Position numbers and translations under genes: made by a program. Under the pieces are notes generated by a model that ran no database searches, had not been told where the DNA came from, and worked only from the letters and a program-made list of their open reading frames with translations. DNA of 64,000 nucleotides from an uncultured beta proteobacterium (GTDB lineage Bacteria > Pseudomonadota > Gammaproteobacteria > Burkholderiales > SG8-39). Of this stretch, positions 15,061-24,003 are shown piece by piece (the first letter of the stretch is position 1; every line of letters starts with the position of its first letter). The DNA is taken from positions 1 to 64,000 of the forward strand of contig CAIOLO010000037.1 in assembly GCA_903859155.1 (NCBI GenBank). The letters run 5' to 3'.

Positions 15061-17163
15061 ATGACAACAGAAAAATCAAGTAGGCCGCGTTACCGCCTCG
15101 GCGTGGACGTGGGTGGAACCCATACCGATCTGGTGCTGCTTGAGGCGACAAGCGGGGTCCTGACGGTGGAAAAAGTCGCCAGCACGCCAGGCAATCCCGC
15201 CCTCGGCGTGCTCAACGGCATTGCAAAATTTGCTGCCAAGGGTCTCAAAACCGAGGACATCGAGTTCTTCGCACACGGCACCACCATTACCACCAACGCA
15301 CTGCTGGAGATGCGCGGGGCAAAGGTCGGCCTGTTCATCACCAAGGGTTACCGCGCGGTGCAGGAGGTGCAGAATCAGGCGCGCGACGGCAATCTGTTCG
15401 ATTACTTTTACGCCAAACCTTCGCCGATCGCGCCCCAGAGCATGACCCGCGAAATCCCCGAGCGCACCGATCATTCCGGCCAGGTGCTCGCGCCTCTTGA
15501 CGAGGCGGCGGTGCGGCAGGCGGCGCGTGAATTGAAGTCCGCCGGCGTGGAATCGATTGCCGTGTGCTACGTGTTCTCCTTCATGAATCCTGGGCACGAA
15601 GAACAGACGCGCAGGCTGATACAACAGGAACTGCCCGGAATACAGGTGTCGCTCTCGAGCGAGGTTCTGCCGCGCATCCGCGAGTGGCCGCGCATGTCCA
15701 CGACGCTGGTCAACGCCTACCTCGAGCCGGTCCTGGTTCGTTACATCGGTTATCTGAACGAGGGACTGGACAAGATCGGCGTTGGCACGCAGCAGCGGTT
15801 TCTGATGCAGTCCAATGGCGGGGTCATGCCGTTCTCCTCGGCGATCGCCGGCGGCAAGACGGCACATACCCTGCTCTCCGGGCCCGCAGCCGGCGCACAG
15901 GCAAGTGCCTACCTGGCCGAGGAACAGGCAAGAACCGGGTTGGTCACTCTCGACATGGGGGGAACGAGCGCCGATATAGCCTTCATCGAAGGGGGCGTCC
16001 CGCTAGAGGTCACCGAGGGCGTCATCGCGCGCCGCCAGATTGACGTGCCGGCGCTCGACATGACAACGCTGTCTGCGGGCGGCGGTTCCATCGCCTGGGT
16101 CGACGACGCGGGATTTCTCAATGTCGGTCCGCACAGCGCCGGCGCCGATCCCGGCCCCGCCTGTTATGGCCGCGGCACACGGCCGACCGTGACCGATGCG
16201 GACGTGGTTTGTGGCTGCCTGAATCCGGACTACTTTCTGGGCGGATCGCAAAAGCTCGATGTGGATGCTTCGCGGCACGCGCTCAAAGCCCACATCGCCG
16301 ATCCGCTGAAGATGACCGTACTCGAAGCCGCGACCGGCATCCGCCGCATCGTCGACACGCGCATGGCCGACGAGGTGCGGGTTTTTGCCGCAAAGCGCGG
16401 AGTCGACCTTTCCGCTTTCACCCTGTTGCCTTTTGGCGGCGCCGGTGCCGTGCACGCGGCCGCGGTTGCCGAAGAACTGGGCATGCGGCGCATCCTGGTG
16501 CCGGCGCGTCCGGGGGCGTTTTCGGCCCTGGGCTTGCTGTGTACCGATGTCGTCCATGACTACATCCGTTCCGAACTCAAGCCGCTTGACGAGGTGACGG
16601 CGGAGCACGTTGAGGATATTTATCGGCAACTCGAGGCAAAAGCCCAAGCCGAGCTGAAAGCCGAAGGAATGCAGGCCGGCGAGGCACGCCTCGCCCGCGA
16701 GATCGACCTGCGTTACGCCGGCCAGGGCTATGAACTGCGCACCCCGCTCGACGGACTATTCGTGGAGCGCCTCAGCGCCGCATCACTGACTGCCGCGCGC
16801 GCGCGTTTCGATGAGCGCCACGCCCAGATTCACGGTCACGCGGCCCCAAGCAGGCCGGTGGAGGTGGTGAGTTATCGGCTGCGGTTGCGCGTTGCGGTGC
16901 CCAAGTACAAGCCGGTCGAAGAACTCCGCCCCGCCTCCCCCCATCCACCCGGCTACGCCGAAAAAGGCAGGCGCCGCCTGCACTTGAGCGGCAATATCGC
17001 GGTTGAAGCCACCGTCTATGAGCGCGACCGACTCGACATCGGCGCCCGCATAGCCGGTCCGGCCATCGTCGAGCAATTCGATGCGACCACGGTGATCCCG
17101 CCCGGCTGGTCGGGACGCGTGGACGGCTATCGCAATCTGATGCTGGAAAAGGAAAAACCATGA
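15061..17163 (+). CDS. Hydantoinase/oxoprolinase family protein, subunit A
   Basis: 700 residues, full length for HyuA-type subunits. The N-terminal Hydantoinase A N domain starts with YRLGVDVGGTHTDLVLLEAT (ASKHA-type phosphate loop), the core carries HGTTITTNALLEMRGAKVGL and TLDMGGTSADIAFIEGG, and the C-terminal part follows from ~510. By family knowledge these ATP-dependent enzymes open cyclic amides (hydantoins, 5-oxoproline) or carboxylate ketones (acetone/acetophenone carboxylase) together with subunit B. The overlap with the next gene (ATGA at 17160) shows translational coupling. Which reaction applies here cannot be told from sequence alone. Confidence 0.93.
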   Translation: MTTEKSSRPRYRLGVDVGGTHTDLVLLEATSGVLTVEKVASTPGNPALGVLNGIAKFAAKGLKTEDIEFFAHGTTITTNALLEMRGAKVGLFITKGYRAVQEVQNQARDGNLFDYFYAKPSPIAPQSMTREIPERTDHSGQVLAPLDEAAVRQAARELKSAGVESIAVCYVFSFMNPGHEEQTRRLIQQELPGIQVSLSSEVLPRIREWPRMSTTLVNAYLEPVLVRYIGYLNEGLDKIGVGTQQRFLMQSNGGVMPFSSAIAGGKTAHTLLSGPAAGAQASAYLAEEQARTGLVTLDMGGTSADIAFIEGGVPLEVTEGVIARRQIDVPALDMTTLSAGGGSIAWVDDAGFLNVGPHSAGADPGPACYGRGTRPTVTDADVVCGCLNPDYFLGGSQKLDVDASRHALKAHIADPLKMTVLEAATGIRRIVDTRMADEVRVFAAKRGVDLSAFTLLPFGGAGAVHAAAVAEELGMRRILVPARPGAFSALGLLCTDVVHDYIRSELKPLDEVTAEHVEDIYRQLEAKAQAELKAEGMQAGEARLAREIDLRYAGQGYELRTPLDGLFVERLSAASLTAARARFDERHAQIHGHAAPSRPVEVVSYRLRLRVAVPKYKPVEELRPASPHPPGYAEKGRRRLHLSGNIAVEATVYERDRLDIGARIAGPAIVEQFDATTVIPPGWSGRVDGYRNLMLEKEKP

Positions 17164-18860
17164 CATTGGATGCCGTCACGATTCAGGTTCTGCGCAACAA
17201 GATCGCCAGCCTGATCGACGAGATGCACTACCATTTTTATCGCTCGGGGTACTCGACGATCATTCGCGAATCACGCGATTTCAGCTGCGTGATCGTCGAC
17301 CGCGACGGCCGGCTGATAGTCGCGCCGCCGATGTTCTTCCACGCGCCGGTGTATCGCCATCTGGTCGGGCGGATCCTTGAAATCTACGCCGAGGCCGACA
17401 ACGGGAGCGGCATCCGGGAAGGCGATGTGTTCGTCTCGAACCATCCCTACGAGGGCGGGTTGCCGCACGTATCCGACATGGCATTTGTCGCGCCGGTCTT
17501 CGCCGAGGGCAAGCTCGTCGCCTTCGCCGGGTCGATTGCCCACAAGGCGGACATCGGCGGCACGGTGCCGGGATCGACTTCGGCCAATGCCACCGAAATT
17601 TTTCAGGAGGGCCTGCTGCTGCCGCCGATGAAAATATGGGAGGCGGGCCGTGAACTGCCCGACATCGAACGGCTCATCCTTTCCAACAGCCGCCAGCCTG
17701 AACTGGTGCGCGGCGACATGCGCGCACAGATCGCCATCACCCAGATGGGCGCCACACGCGTCAAGGCGCTGTGCGAGAGATTTGGCATGGACACGGTCAG
17801 CGATGCCTTCGCCGCCATCCTCAGGGGCACCACCGAAGAATTGCGCAGCGCCATCGGCGCGCTGCCCGAAGGCACGGCCACGGCGCAGGGATTTTTCGAC
17901 TCCGACGGCTTCGACCTCGAGCATCCGGTGAAACTTGCCGTCACCATCACCATCAAGGATCGCCTGGCGACTTTTGATTTTTCTGCCAGCGGACCGCAGA
18001 CCAAGGGGCCATTCAATCTGCGTCCCTCGATGGTCGAGGCCTGTGCGTTCTATTCACTGATCGGCAGCCTGGCGCCGAACCTGAATTTCAACGACGGCAT
18101 GCGCGATGCGGTGCGGTTGATCTTCGCGCCCCGGACCGTCACCAACGCGGAAGCGCCCGCCGCCGTTTCCAATTATCAGATGATGAACCTCAAGCTGGTC
18201 GACGTGATCCTCGAGGCCCTCGCCCATTTCAAACCCGAGCGCGCCATAGCCAATGCCGGATCGTCGAGCGCCCTGGGCATAGCCTGGACCCGCGGCCGCG
18301 CCGGACAATCGCGGATGCAATACGAGATATTGGGCTCGGCCTACGGCGGCGGCATGGGACACGACGGTGCCTCGGCGACCGCCACTCACCTGTCGAACCT
18401 GCACAATACCCCGATCGAGATCATCGAATCGGAATATCCCTGCCGCATCACGCGATTCGGGCTGGTTCCGGACTCCGGCGGCGCCGGACAGTGGCGCGGC
18501 GGCCTGAGCTTTCAGCGCGAATACGAACTGCTGGAGGATGCCACGGTAATCTGTCGTTTCGACCGGACACGTTTTCCACCGGGCGGCGTGTCCGGTGGCA
18601 GTCCGGGCAGCCGCAGTCGTTTCGTCATCCGCCCCGGAACGGCGCGCGAGGAAGAGGCGCCGGGGCCGGGCCGCTTCGAGATGCGCGCCGGTGAGCGCGT
18701 GATGCTGCAAAGCGCCGGCGGCGGCGGTTACGGCGACCGGCACCGCCGCGACCCCGCGGCGCTGGCACGCGATATTGCGGAAGGCTACGTGTCGGCGCAG
18801 GCGGCGCGGGAGCAATACGCAGCAGCGGCAGAACCCATTCCAACTGAAAACAAGAGGTAG
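17160..18860 (+). CDS. Hydantoinase/oxoprolinase family protein, subunit B
   Basis: 566 residues, Hydantoinase B family. Recognisable segments are IIRESRDFSCVIVDRDGRLI, DVFVSNHPYEGGLPHVSDMA, a central region with FSASGPQTKGPFN, and the Gly-rich end LQSAGGGGYGDRHRRDPAAL. It partners the A subunit, whose stop codon overlaps its start by four bases. The next gene begins two bases after the stop, so A, B and the dehydrogenase are one transcript. Confidence 0.93.
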   Translation: MTLDAVTIQVLRNKIASLIDEMHYHFYRSGYSTIIRESRDFSCVIVDRDGRLIVAPPMFFHAPVYRHLVGRILEIYAEADNGSGIREGDVFVSNHPYEGGLPHVSDMAFVAPVFAEGKLVAFAGSIAHKADIGGTVPGSTSANATEIFQEGLLLPPMKIWEAGRELPDIERLILSNSRQPELVRGDMRAQIAITQMGATRVKALCERFGMDTVSDAFAAILRGTTEELRSAIGALPEGTATAQGFFDSDGFDLEHPVKLAVTITIKDRLATFDFSASGPQTKGPFNLRPSMVEACAFYSLIGSLAPNLNFNDGMRDAVRLIFAPRTVTNAEAPAAVSNYQMMNLKLVDVILEALAHFKPERAIANAGSSSALGIAWTRGRAGQSRMQYEILGSAYGGGMGHDGASATATHLSNLHNTPIEIIESEYPCRITRFGLVPDSGGAGQWRGGLSFQREYELLEDATVICRFDRTRFPPGGVSGGSPGSRSRFVIRPGTAREEEAPGPGRFEMRAGERVMLQSAGGGGYGDRHRRDPAALARDIAEGYVSAQAAREQYAAAAEPIPTENKR

Positions 18861-18862
18861 TC

Positions 18863-19699
18863 ATGGCAAACAGCAAAGAGCGCGTGGGCATTGTCGGCGC
18901 CGGGCGGATGGGTCTGCCCATGGTCAAGCACCTTGTCAAAGCCGGTTATTCAGTGGCCGCCTGCGATATCAATCCGGACAATCTGCGCAAGGCGCGCGAC
19001 CTGGGCGCAAGCGTCGCGGCGACGCCGGCGGCGGTCGGCAAGGCGGCGGATTTCGTGATCCTTGGCGTCGGCTACGACGACGAGGTCAATCAGGTGGTGC
19101 TCGGGCCGGATGGATTGCATACGACCTTGGCCGCAGGATCGATGATTGCGGTTTCGTCGACGGTGGCGCCCGACACGGTCAAGGCGCTGGAGGAGAGTTC
19201 CAGGGCCAGGGGAATCGGGGTGCTGGATGCGCCGATATGCCGCGGACGCTGGTTCGCCGACGAGGGCAAGCTGCTCGCGCTGTTCGGCGGCAACGACGCG
19301 GCCGTGGAACGCGGCCGCAAGGTCTATGGCACATTCTGCTCGGATATCGCCCACCTCGGCGATGTCGGCCACGGGCAGGTGGGCAAAGCAATGAACAACC
19401 TGATGCTGTGGGTCACCAGCATCGGCCTGATCGAGGCCGGAAGAATCGCCGAGACCACCGGCATCAATCTGCCGAAGTTGCGCGACGCGCTGATGATGAG
19501 TTCAGGCAAGTCGCAGGCGCTCGAAGACTGGGACCAGACCACCTTCACCTGGGCGCTCAAGGACATGCAGATCGTCTCGAAGATGGCCGACCAGGGCGGC
19601 CTGTCGCTGCCGATTACCGGCGCGGTGAAGGAACTGGTGAAAGAAGCGCGTCGCATCAAGGCGTCCAATCCGCCGGATTGGACCGGCAAGCTCGGCTGA
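18863..19699 (+). CDS. Beta-hydroxyacid dehydrogenase (3-hydroxyisobutyrate dehydrogenase family)
   Basis: 278 residues. Rossmann motif VGIVGAGRMGLPMVKHLVKA, substrate-binding segment LDAPICRGRWFADEGKL, and the catalytic Lys region GHGQVGKAMNNLML (GxxGxGxxxKxxxN). These enzymes oxidise 3-hydroxyacids such as 3-hydroxyisobutyrate, tartronate semialdehyde or sulfolactaldehyde with NAD(P). It starts two bases after subunit B with AAGAGGT in front, so it acts in the same pathway as the hydantoinase-like pair. In relatives the substrate motif is DAPVSGG; here DAPICRGRW differs, suggesting an unusual substrate. Confidence 0.9.
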   Translation: MANSKERVGIVGAGRMGLPMVKHLVKAGYSVAACDINPDNLRKARDLGASVAATPAAVGKAADFVILGVGYDDEVNQVVLGPDGLHTTLAAGSMIAVSSTVAPDTVKALEESSRARGIGVLDAPICRGRWFADEGKLLALFGGNDAAVERGRKVYGTFCSDIAHLGDVGHGQVGKAMNNLMLWVTSIGLIEAGRIAETTGINLPKLRDALMMSSGKSQALEDWDQTTFTWALKDMQIVSKMADQGGLSLPITGAVKELVKEARRIKASNPPDWTGKLG

Positions 19700-19757
19700 G
19701 GCGGCGGTGAGCCCTGAAGCGGACCAGCCAGCTTGCTTTACCTAGGCATCCGCTTTT

Positions 19758-19805
19758 CCCGTCATTTTGGGAAGTTGCGAAGGCGCAACTTCCCAAATTG
19801 ACGGG
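19758..19805. repeat. 48-nt near-perfect hairpin (22-bp arms, 4-nt loop)
   Basis: Left arm CCCGTCATTTTGGGAAGTTG then CG, loop AAGG, right arm CGCAACTTCCCAAATTGACG then GG. The arms pair over 22 positions with a single mismatch. It lies 59 bp after the dehydrogenase stop and 120 bp before the next Bug gene. No T-run follows on either strand, so it is not a standard intrinsic terminator; it may stabilise or partly terminate the upstream mRNA, or be a mobile palindromic element. Confidence 0.8.
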
Positions 19806-19924
19806 ACGTATGCAAACTCTTCGCCAGATTTATCGACACTTGGCTCGTAAGTCACTAAGTAATAGTCATCGCACGTTGCGCAGTTAAATGTTGCCCGGAT
19901 ATTGAGGACCACAGGAGGAGGAAC

Positions 19925-20902
19925 ATGACAATGAAAATGAGCATGCTTTGCCGCATTACGCTTGCCGCTGCAATCCTGGTCGCGATGCCTGTCCAGGCCC
20001 AGGACGACCGCTATCCGGTCAATCCGATCAGGATCGTGGTTCCTTCCGCGCCGGGCGCCACGACGGACGCCCTGGCGCGCATCGTCGGCGAACAGTTCCA
20101 GAAGAAATGGGGACAGCCGGTCATCGTCGAAAACCGCGCCGGCGCTGGCGGCAACATCGGCGCTGAATACGCGGTAAGGGCCAATCCTGACGGCTACACG
20201 CTGCTGTTTTCCTATCCGGCGCCGATCGTCGTCAACAAGAGCCTGTACAGCAAACTCGCCCACGACCCGGATACCCTGGTGCCGGTATCGCTGGTCGGCA
20301 CGGCGCCACTGGTGCTGGCGGTCCACCCCAAGGTGCCCGCCAGCAGCGTGCAGCAGTTGATCGCCTACGCCAAGGAAAACCCGAACCGCATCAACTATGC
20401 TTCACAGGGAAACGGCACCACCGGCCACCTCGCGGCCGAGTTGTTCCGCTCGATGGCCGGCATCAGCCTCGTCCACGTGCCCTACAAGAGCAGCGCACCG
20501 GCGCAGGCCGACCTGCTGGGCGGTCAGGTGGAGATGATGCTGGTGGAACTAAGTTCCGTGCTCCAGCAAATTTCCGCCGGCAAGCTGCGCGCGCTCGCGG
20601 TGGGCAGCGAAAAGCGCAATCCGTTCCTGCCCGAGGTCCCCGCCATGGCAGAGGTGCTCCCCGGATTCGTCGCGCTCACCTGGTTCGGCTTTGTGGCGCC
20701 GCCACTGACGCCATCCTCGATAGTCAACAAAGTCTCCGCCGCCGCGGTCGAGGCCCTGCAGCAGCCCGAGGTGGCCAAGAAGCTGCGCGGCATGACCGTT
20801 GACGCCGTGGGCAGCACCCCGGCGGAAATGGCCCAGTTCATGCGCGAGGAGCGCCAGCGCTGGAGCAACGTCATCAGCTTTGCCGGGGTCAAACCGGAAT
20901 AG
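19925..20902 (+). CDS. Bug-family (TctC) substrate-binding protein
   Basis: 325 residues with a signal peptide ending VQAQDDRYPVNPIRIVVPSA. Family motifs IVENRAGAGGNIGAEYAV, NPDGYTLLFSYPAPIVVNKS and HVPYKSSAPAQADLLGGQVE are present. Strong AGGAGGAG in front of ATG 19925. First of three plus-strand receptors downstream of the hydantoinase block. It resembles the next receptor (21012) closely in motif wording, so the pair looks like a tandem duplication. Confidence 0.94.
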   Translation: MTMKMSMLCRITLAAAILVAMPVQAQDDRYPVNPIRIVVPSAPGATTDALARIVGEQFQKKWGQPVIVENRAGAGGNIGAEYAVRANPDGYTLLFSYPAPIVVNKSLYSKLAHDPDTLVPVSLVGTAPLVLAVHPKVPASSVQQLIAYAKENPNRINYASQGNGTTGHLAAELFRSMAGISLVHVPYKSSAPAQADLLGGQVEMMLVELSSVLQQISAGKLRALAVGSEKRNPFLPEVPAMAEVLPGFVALTWFGFVAPPLTPSSIVNKVSAAAVEALQQPEVAKKLRGMTVDAVGSTPAEMAQFMREERQRWSNVISFAGVKPE

Positions 20903-21011
20903 AGGCGGGTCATCCAGAATTGATTCCCGAGCAGAGTCCCCGCGGCGCGGCGCGGGGGTGGAATTAGCAGATATTTTTCGACACTTGCCGGCGACTCCAA
21001 GGAGACGATGA

Positions 21012-21974
21012 ATGAAGAAAACATTCGGTGGATACCTGCTCGCCACACTGATGGCGTGTGCTTTGATTGCGCACGCCCAGGACTATCCGAGCAAGCCGAT
21101 CAAAGTAATCGTGCCCTACGTGGCCGGCGGCACCACCGACCTCATGGCACGCACGGTGGCTGAAATACTTCGCGACCGCTGGGGACAGCCGGTGATCGTC
21201 GAAAACCGCGGCGGTGCCGGTGGCAATCTGGGTGCCGAGGTGGCATACCGGTCGGCAGCGGACGGTTACACGCTGCTGCTCTCGGCGCCCGGACCGCTTG
21301 CGGTCAACAAAAGCCTGTACAACAAGCTCTCCTACGATTCGGACGCCTTCGTGCCGATTACGGTAGTCTCGACCAGCCACAGTGTCCTGATCGTGAACCC
21401 CAAGCTGGCCGCGGAGAACGTGCCGCAGCTGATTGCGTTCGCCAAGGCCAATCCGGACCGCCTCAACTATGCCTCCAGCGGCAGTGCATCGACACCGCAT
21501 CTTGCGGCAGAACTGTTCAAGGCGCTGGCCGGAATCCAGATCGCGCACGTGCCTTACAAGGGCAATGGGCCGGCCCTGACCGATCTGGTGGCAGGACATG
21601 TCGACATGACCTTCGTGGAACTGAGTCTGGCGCTGCCGCTGATCCGGACCGGCAAAGTTCGCGCACTCGCCATCGGCAGCGAAAAGCGCAAGCCGTTCCT
21701 GCCGGAAATATCCACGGTATCCGAGGCACTGCCGGGATTTGTCTCGGTGACCTGGTTCGGCCTGGTGGCGCCGCCGAAAACGCCGCTTGCGATAGCAAAC
21801 AACCTGTCGATGACGATTGTCGAAGGGCTGAAGCAGCCGGAGGTCGCGAAACGGCTGGCCGGAATGAACATCGAGGCAGGCAACTTCTCGCCGGCGGAAA
21901 TGACGCAATTCATGAAACAGGAAAGCGAGCGCTGGGGCAGCGTCATCCGTGCCACCGGCATGACTGTCGAATAA
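21012..21974 (+). CDS. Bug-family (TctC) substrate-binding protein
   Basis: 320 residues; signal peptide ALIAHAQDYPSKPIKVIVPY, then VAGGTTDLMARTVAEILRDR, WGQPVIVENRGGAGGNLGAE and AHVPYKGNGPALTDLVAGHV. Shared blocks with the upstream receptor (WGQPVIVENR, VNKSLY.KL, FL-P-E, LTWFG/VTWFG) indicate recent duplication. CCAAGGAGACGATGA precedes the ATG. Its stop lies 16 bp before the decarboxylase-like gene, implying cotranscription and perhaps shared substrate. Confidence 0.94.
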   Translation: MKKTFGGYLLATLMACALIAHAQDYPSKPIKVIVPYVAGGTTDLMARTVAEILRDRWGQPVIVENRGGAGGNLGAEVAYRSAADGYTLLLSAPGPLAVNKSLYNKLSYDSDAFVPITVVSTSHSVLIVNPKLAAENVPQLIAFAKANPDRLNYASSGSASTPHLAAELFKALAGIQIAHVPYKGNGPALTDLVAGHVDMTFVELSLALPLIRTGKVRALAIGSEKRKPFLPEISTVSEALPGFVSVTWFGLVAPPKTPLAIANNLSMTIVEGLKQPEVAKRLAGMNIEAGNFSPAEMTQFMKQESERWGSVIRATGMTVE

Positions 21975-21990
21975 TTTGAAGGAGGCCGGA

Positions 21991-22752
21991 ATGGGAATCA
22001 TTGAAAGCGCCAGGGACCTCGAGAGCATGAAGCGCATGTACGGACATCGGGCGCGCATCGGCTATACCTCGCCATTTTCGGCCACCGAGGTTTTTCCCTA
22101 TGAGTTCTACCTCATCGCACCCAAGGGCGTGAGCCTGGTGATCTCCACCCTCGCCGTCATGGAGAGGACCAAGGACGAGATCGATCGCAGCTACGACATG
22201 AGTCTGCAGGCGGCCAAGGAACTGGCGCGCGTGAAAGTCGATCTGATCATGCTCGGCGGTGTGCCGATCAACCTGTCGCGCGGCGGCAACGCCGATGACC
22301 TGATACGGGAGGTGGAGCGCGACACCGGTGTGCCGGTGGCCACCAGTATCACTGCGCAGGTCGAAGCGCTGCGCACCCTCGGTGCGAACCGCGTCGCGGT
22401 CGGACATCCGTACACCCCGGATCAGGACAAAATGTTCGCCGGTTATGCGGAAAAATACGGTTTCGAAAAATCGAGCGTCAAGGGCGCAGGCTCGACCGGG
22501 CCTGAACTCGGCCGCATGCCGCGCGATGCGGCGTTTGCATTGTGCCGCTCGCTGCTCGAAGCCGATCCCGGGGCGGACACCATCTGGCTGCCCTGCCCTC
22601 ACTGGGCGGTGGCCGAGGCCATCGATCCCCTGGAGCAGGTGCTGGGGGTCAACATCGTGACGGCGCTTCAGGCCATAACCTGGCAGGCACTGCGGCGCTG
22701 CAAGGTCAACGATAGAATCGAAGGATTCGGTCGGCTGCTGCGGGATTTCTAG
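21991..22752 (+). CDS. Asp/Glu-racemase superfamily enzyme resembling arylmalonate decarboxylase / maleate isomerase
   Basis: 253 residues. The superfamily (aspartate racemase, hydantoin racemase, maleate isomerase, arylmalonate decarboxylase) normally has two catalytic cysteines, one per half. Here the first position is replaced (LIMLGGVPINLSRGG, Gly near residue 90) and only the second half keeps a Cys in that role (TIWLPCPHWAVAEAI, about C202). This single-Cys pattern is that of arylmalonate decarboxylase, whose corresponding segments read LMGTSLSFYRG and LLSCGGL from memory. ATG 21991 follows AAGGAGG at 5-nt spacing. The position between Bug receptor genes suggests it acts on an imported malonate-like diacid. 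Confidence 0.8.
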   Translation: MGIIESARDLESMKRMYGHRARIGYTSPFSATEVFPYEFYLIAPKGVSLVISTLAVMERTKDEIDRSYDMSLQAAKELARVKVDLIMLGGVPINLSRGGNADDLIREVERDTGVPVATSITAQVEALRTLGANRVAVGHPYTPDQDKMFAGYAEKYGFEKSSVKGAGSTGPELGRMPRDAAFALCRSLLEADPGADTIWLPCPHWAVAEAIDPLEQVLGVNIVTALQAITWQALRRCKVNDRIEGFGRLLRDF

Positions 22753-22808
22753 GCCGCCACGAAACAGCGGACGGCAACAGTGCATCGCAACCCTGGGAGA
22801 ATCAGGTC

Positions 22809-23786
22809 ATGAAACCGGCATCAAGGTCGCTGACAGTCTTGTTTTCGCTGCTATCCGCATTGGCGTGCAGCGCAGCGCTGGCGCAGGCGTTTCCGTCCAA
22901 ACCGCTGCGAATTGTGGTGCCGTTCGTTCCGGGCGGCGGCGTCGACATGCTGGCGCGCCTGGTGAGTCCCAGGATGGGCGAACTGCTTGGTCAACCGATG
23001 CTGGTCGACAATCGCGGTGGTGCAGGCGGAAACATCGGCGCCGATGTGGTGGCAAAGGCCCCTCCCGACGGCTATACCATCCTGCTGAACAGCAACGGGC
23101 ATGCACTCAGCCCGGCGATCTACCGCAAGCTGCCGTTCGACACCGAAAAGGATTTCGCAGCGATTTCGCAACTGGTCGCAACCACGCTGGTTCTGGTTTC
23201 CAATCCGAAACTACCGGCCGCAACGGTAAAGGAATTGATCACGCTGGCCCGCTCAAAACAGGGCGGACTCAACTACGGCTCCACCGGCGTAGGCAACCCG
23301 CTGCACCTCACCATGGAACTGTTGAAGCTCTCGGCAGGCATCGAAATGGTGTCGGTTCCCTACAAAGGCGATGCGCCGCTCAATACCGCTCTGATGTCTG
23401 GCGAAATCGACGTCGCGTTCACGCCCCTCTCCAGCACGCTGCAATTTATTGCCGGCGGCCGCTTGCGGGCGCTCGCAGTCGCCGGCGCAAAGCGCTCGAC
23501 GGCGCTGCCCGATGTGCCCACGGTGGCCGAGGGCGCCCTGCCGGGTTTCGAATCCTCCAGTTGGCAAGGCCTGTTCGCGCCGGCGAAAACACCGCGCGAC
23601 ATCGTCGCTGCCATACAGCGGGCGGCGCTGCGGGCGCTCGAGGCGCCGGAAATGCGCGATCGCATCCAGAGCATGGCCCAGGAGGTCGTCGCCAGCACCC
23701 CCGATGAATTCGAGGCGAAGGTGAAATCCGACATCGCCAAGTTCACGCGCATCGTCAAGGAAGCCCGCATCCCGCTCCAGGATTGA
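22809..23786 (+). CDS. Bug-family (TctC) substrate-binding protein
   Basis: 325 residues; signal peptide ending AALAQAFPSKPLRIVVPFVP, then MLVDNRGGAGGNIGADVVAK, PPDGYTILLNSNGHALSPAI and VPYKGDAPLNTALMSGEIDV. It follows the decarboxylase-like gene by 56 bp on the same strand, so that enzyme is flanked by receptors on both sides. Preceded by GGGAGAATCAGGTC. Confidence 0.94.
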   Translation: MKPASRSLTVLFSLLSALACSAALAQAFPSKPLRIVVPFVPGGGVDMLARLVSPRMGELLGQPMLVDNRGGAGGNIGADVVAKAPPDGYTILLNSNGHALSPAIYRKLPFDTEKDFAAISQLVATTLVLVSNPKLPAATVKELITLARSKQGGLNYGSTGVGNPLHLTMELLKLSAGIEMVSVPYKGDAPLNTALMSGEIDVAFTPLSSTLQFIAGGRLRALAVAGAKRSTALPDVPTVAEGALPGFESSSWQGLFAPAKTPRDIVAAIQRAALRALEAPEMRDRIQSMAQEVVASTPDEFEAKVKSDIAKFTRIVKEARIPLQD

Positions 23787-24003
23787 GGCTCGCAAGGAAA
23801 AGGCCCTCGCCACGGAGCCGGCGCCCGACACCAATCTGTCTCAATGCCGGTCTACAGAGTTGTCCATGCGTTCTTGCAAACGCAATAACAATTCGTCAGG
23901 CGTTGCCGGACCACAACGTTGGCAATGAGCGCAGCCTCGCCGGTGCCGTTAAACAGCTTTCGGTTCCAAGTTGTGGCTACGGCGTCTCGAAAGAGTAGCG
24001 GTG

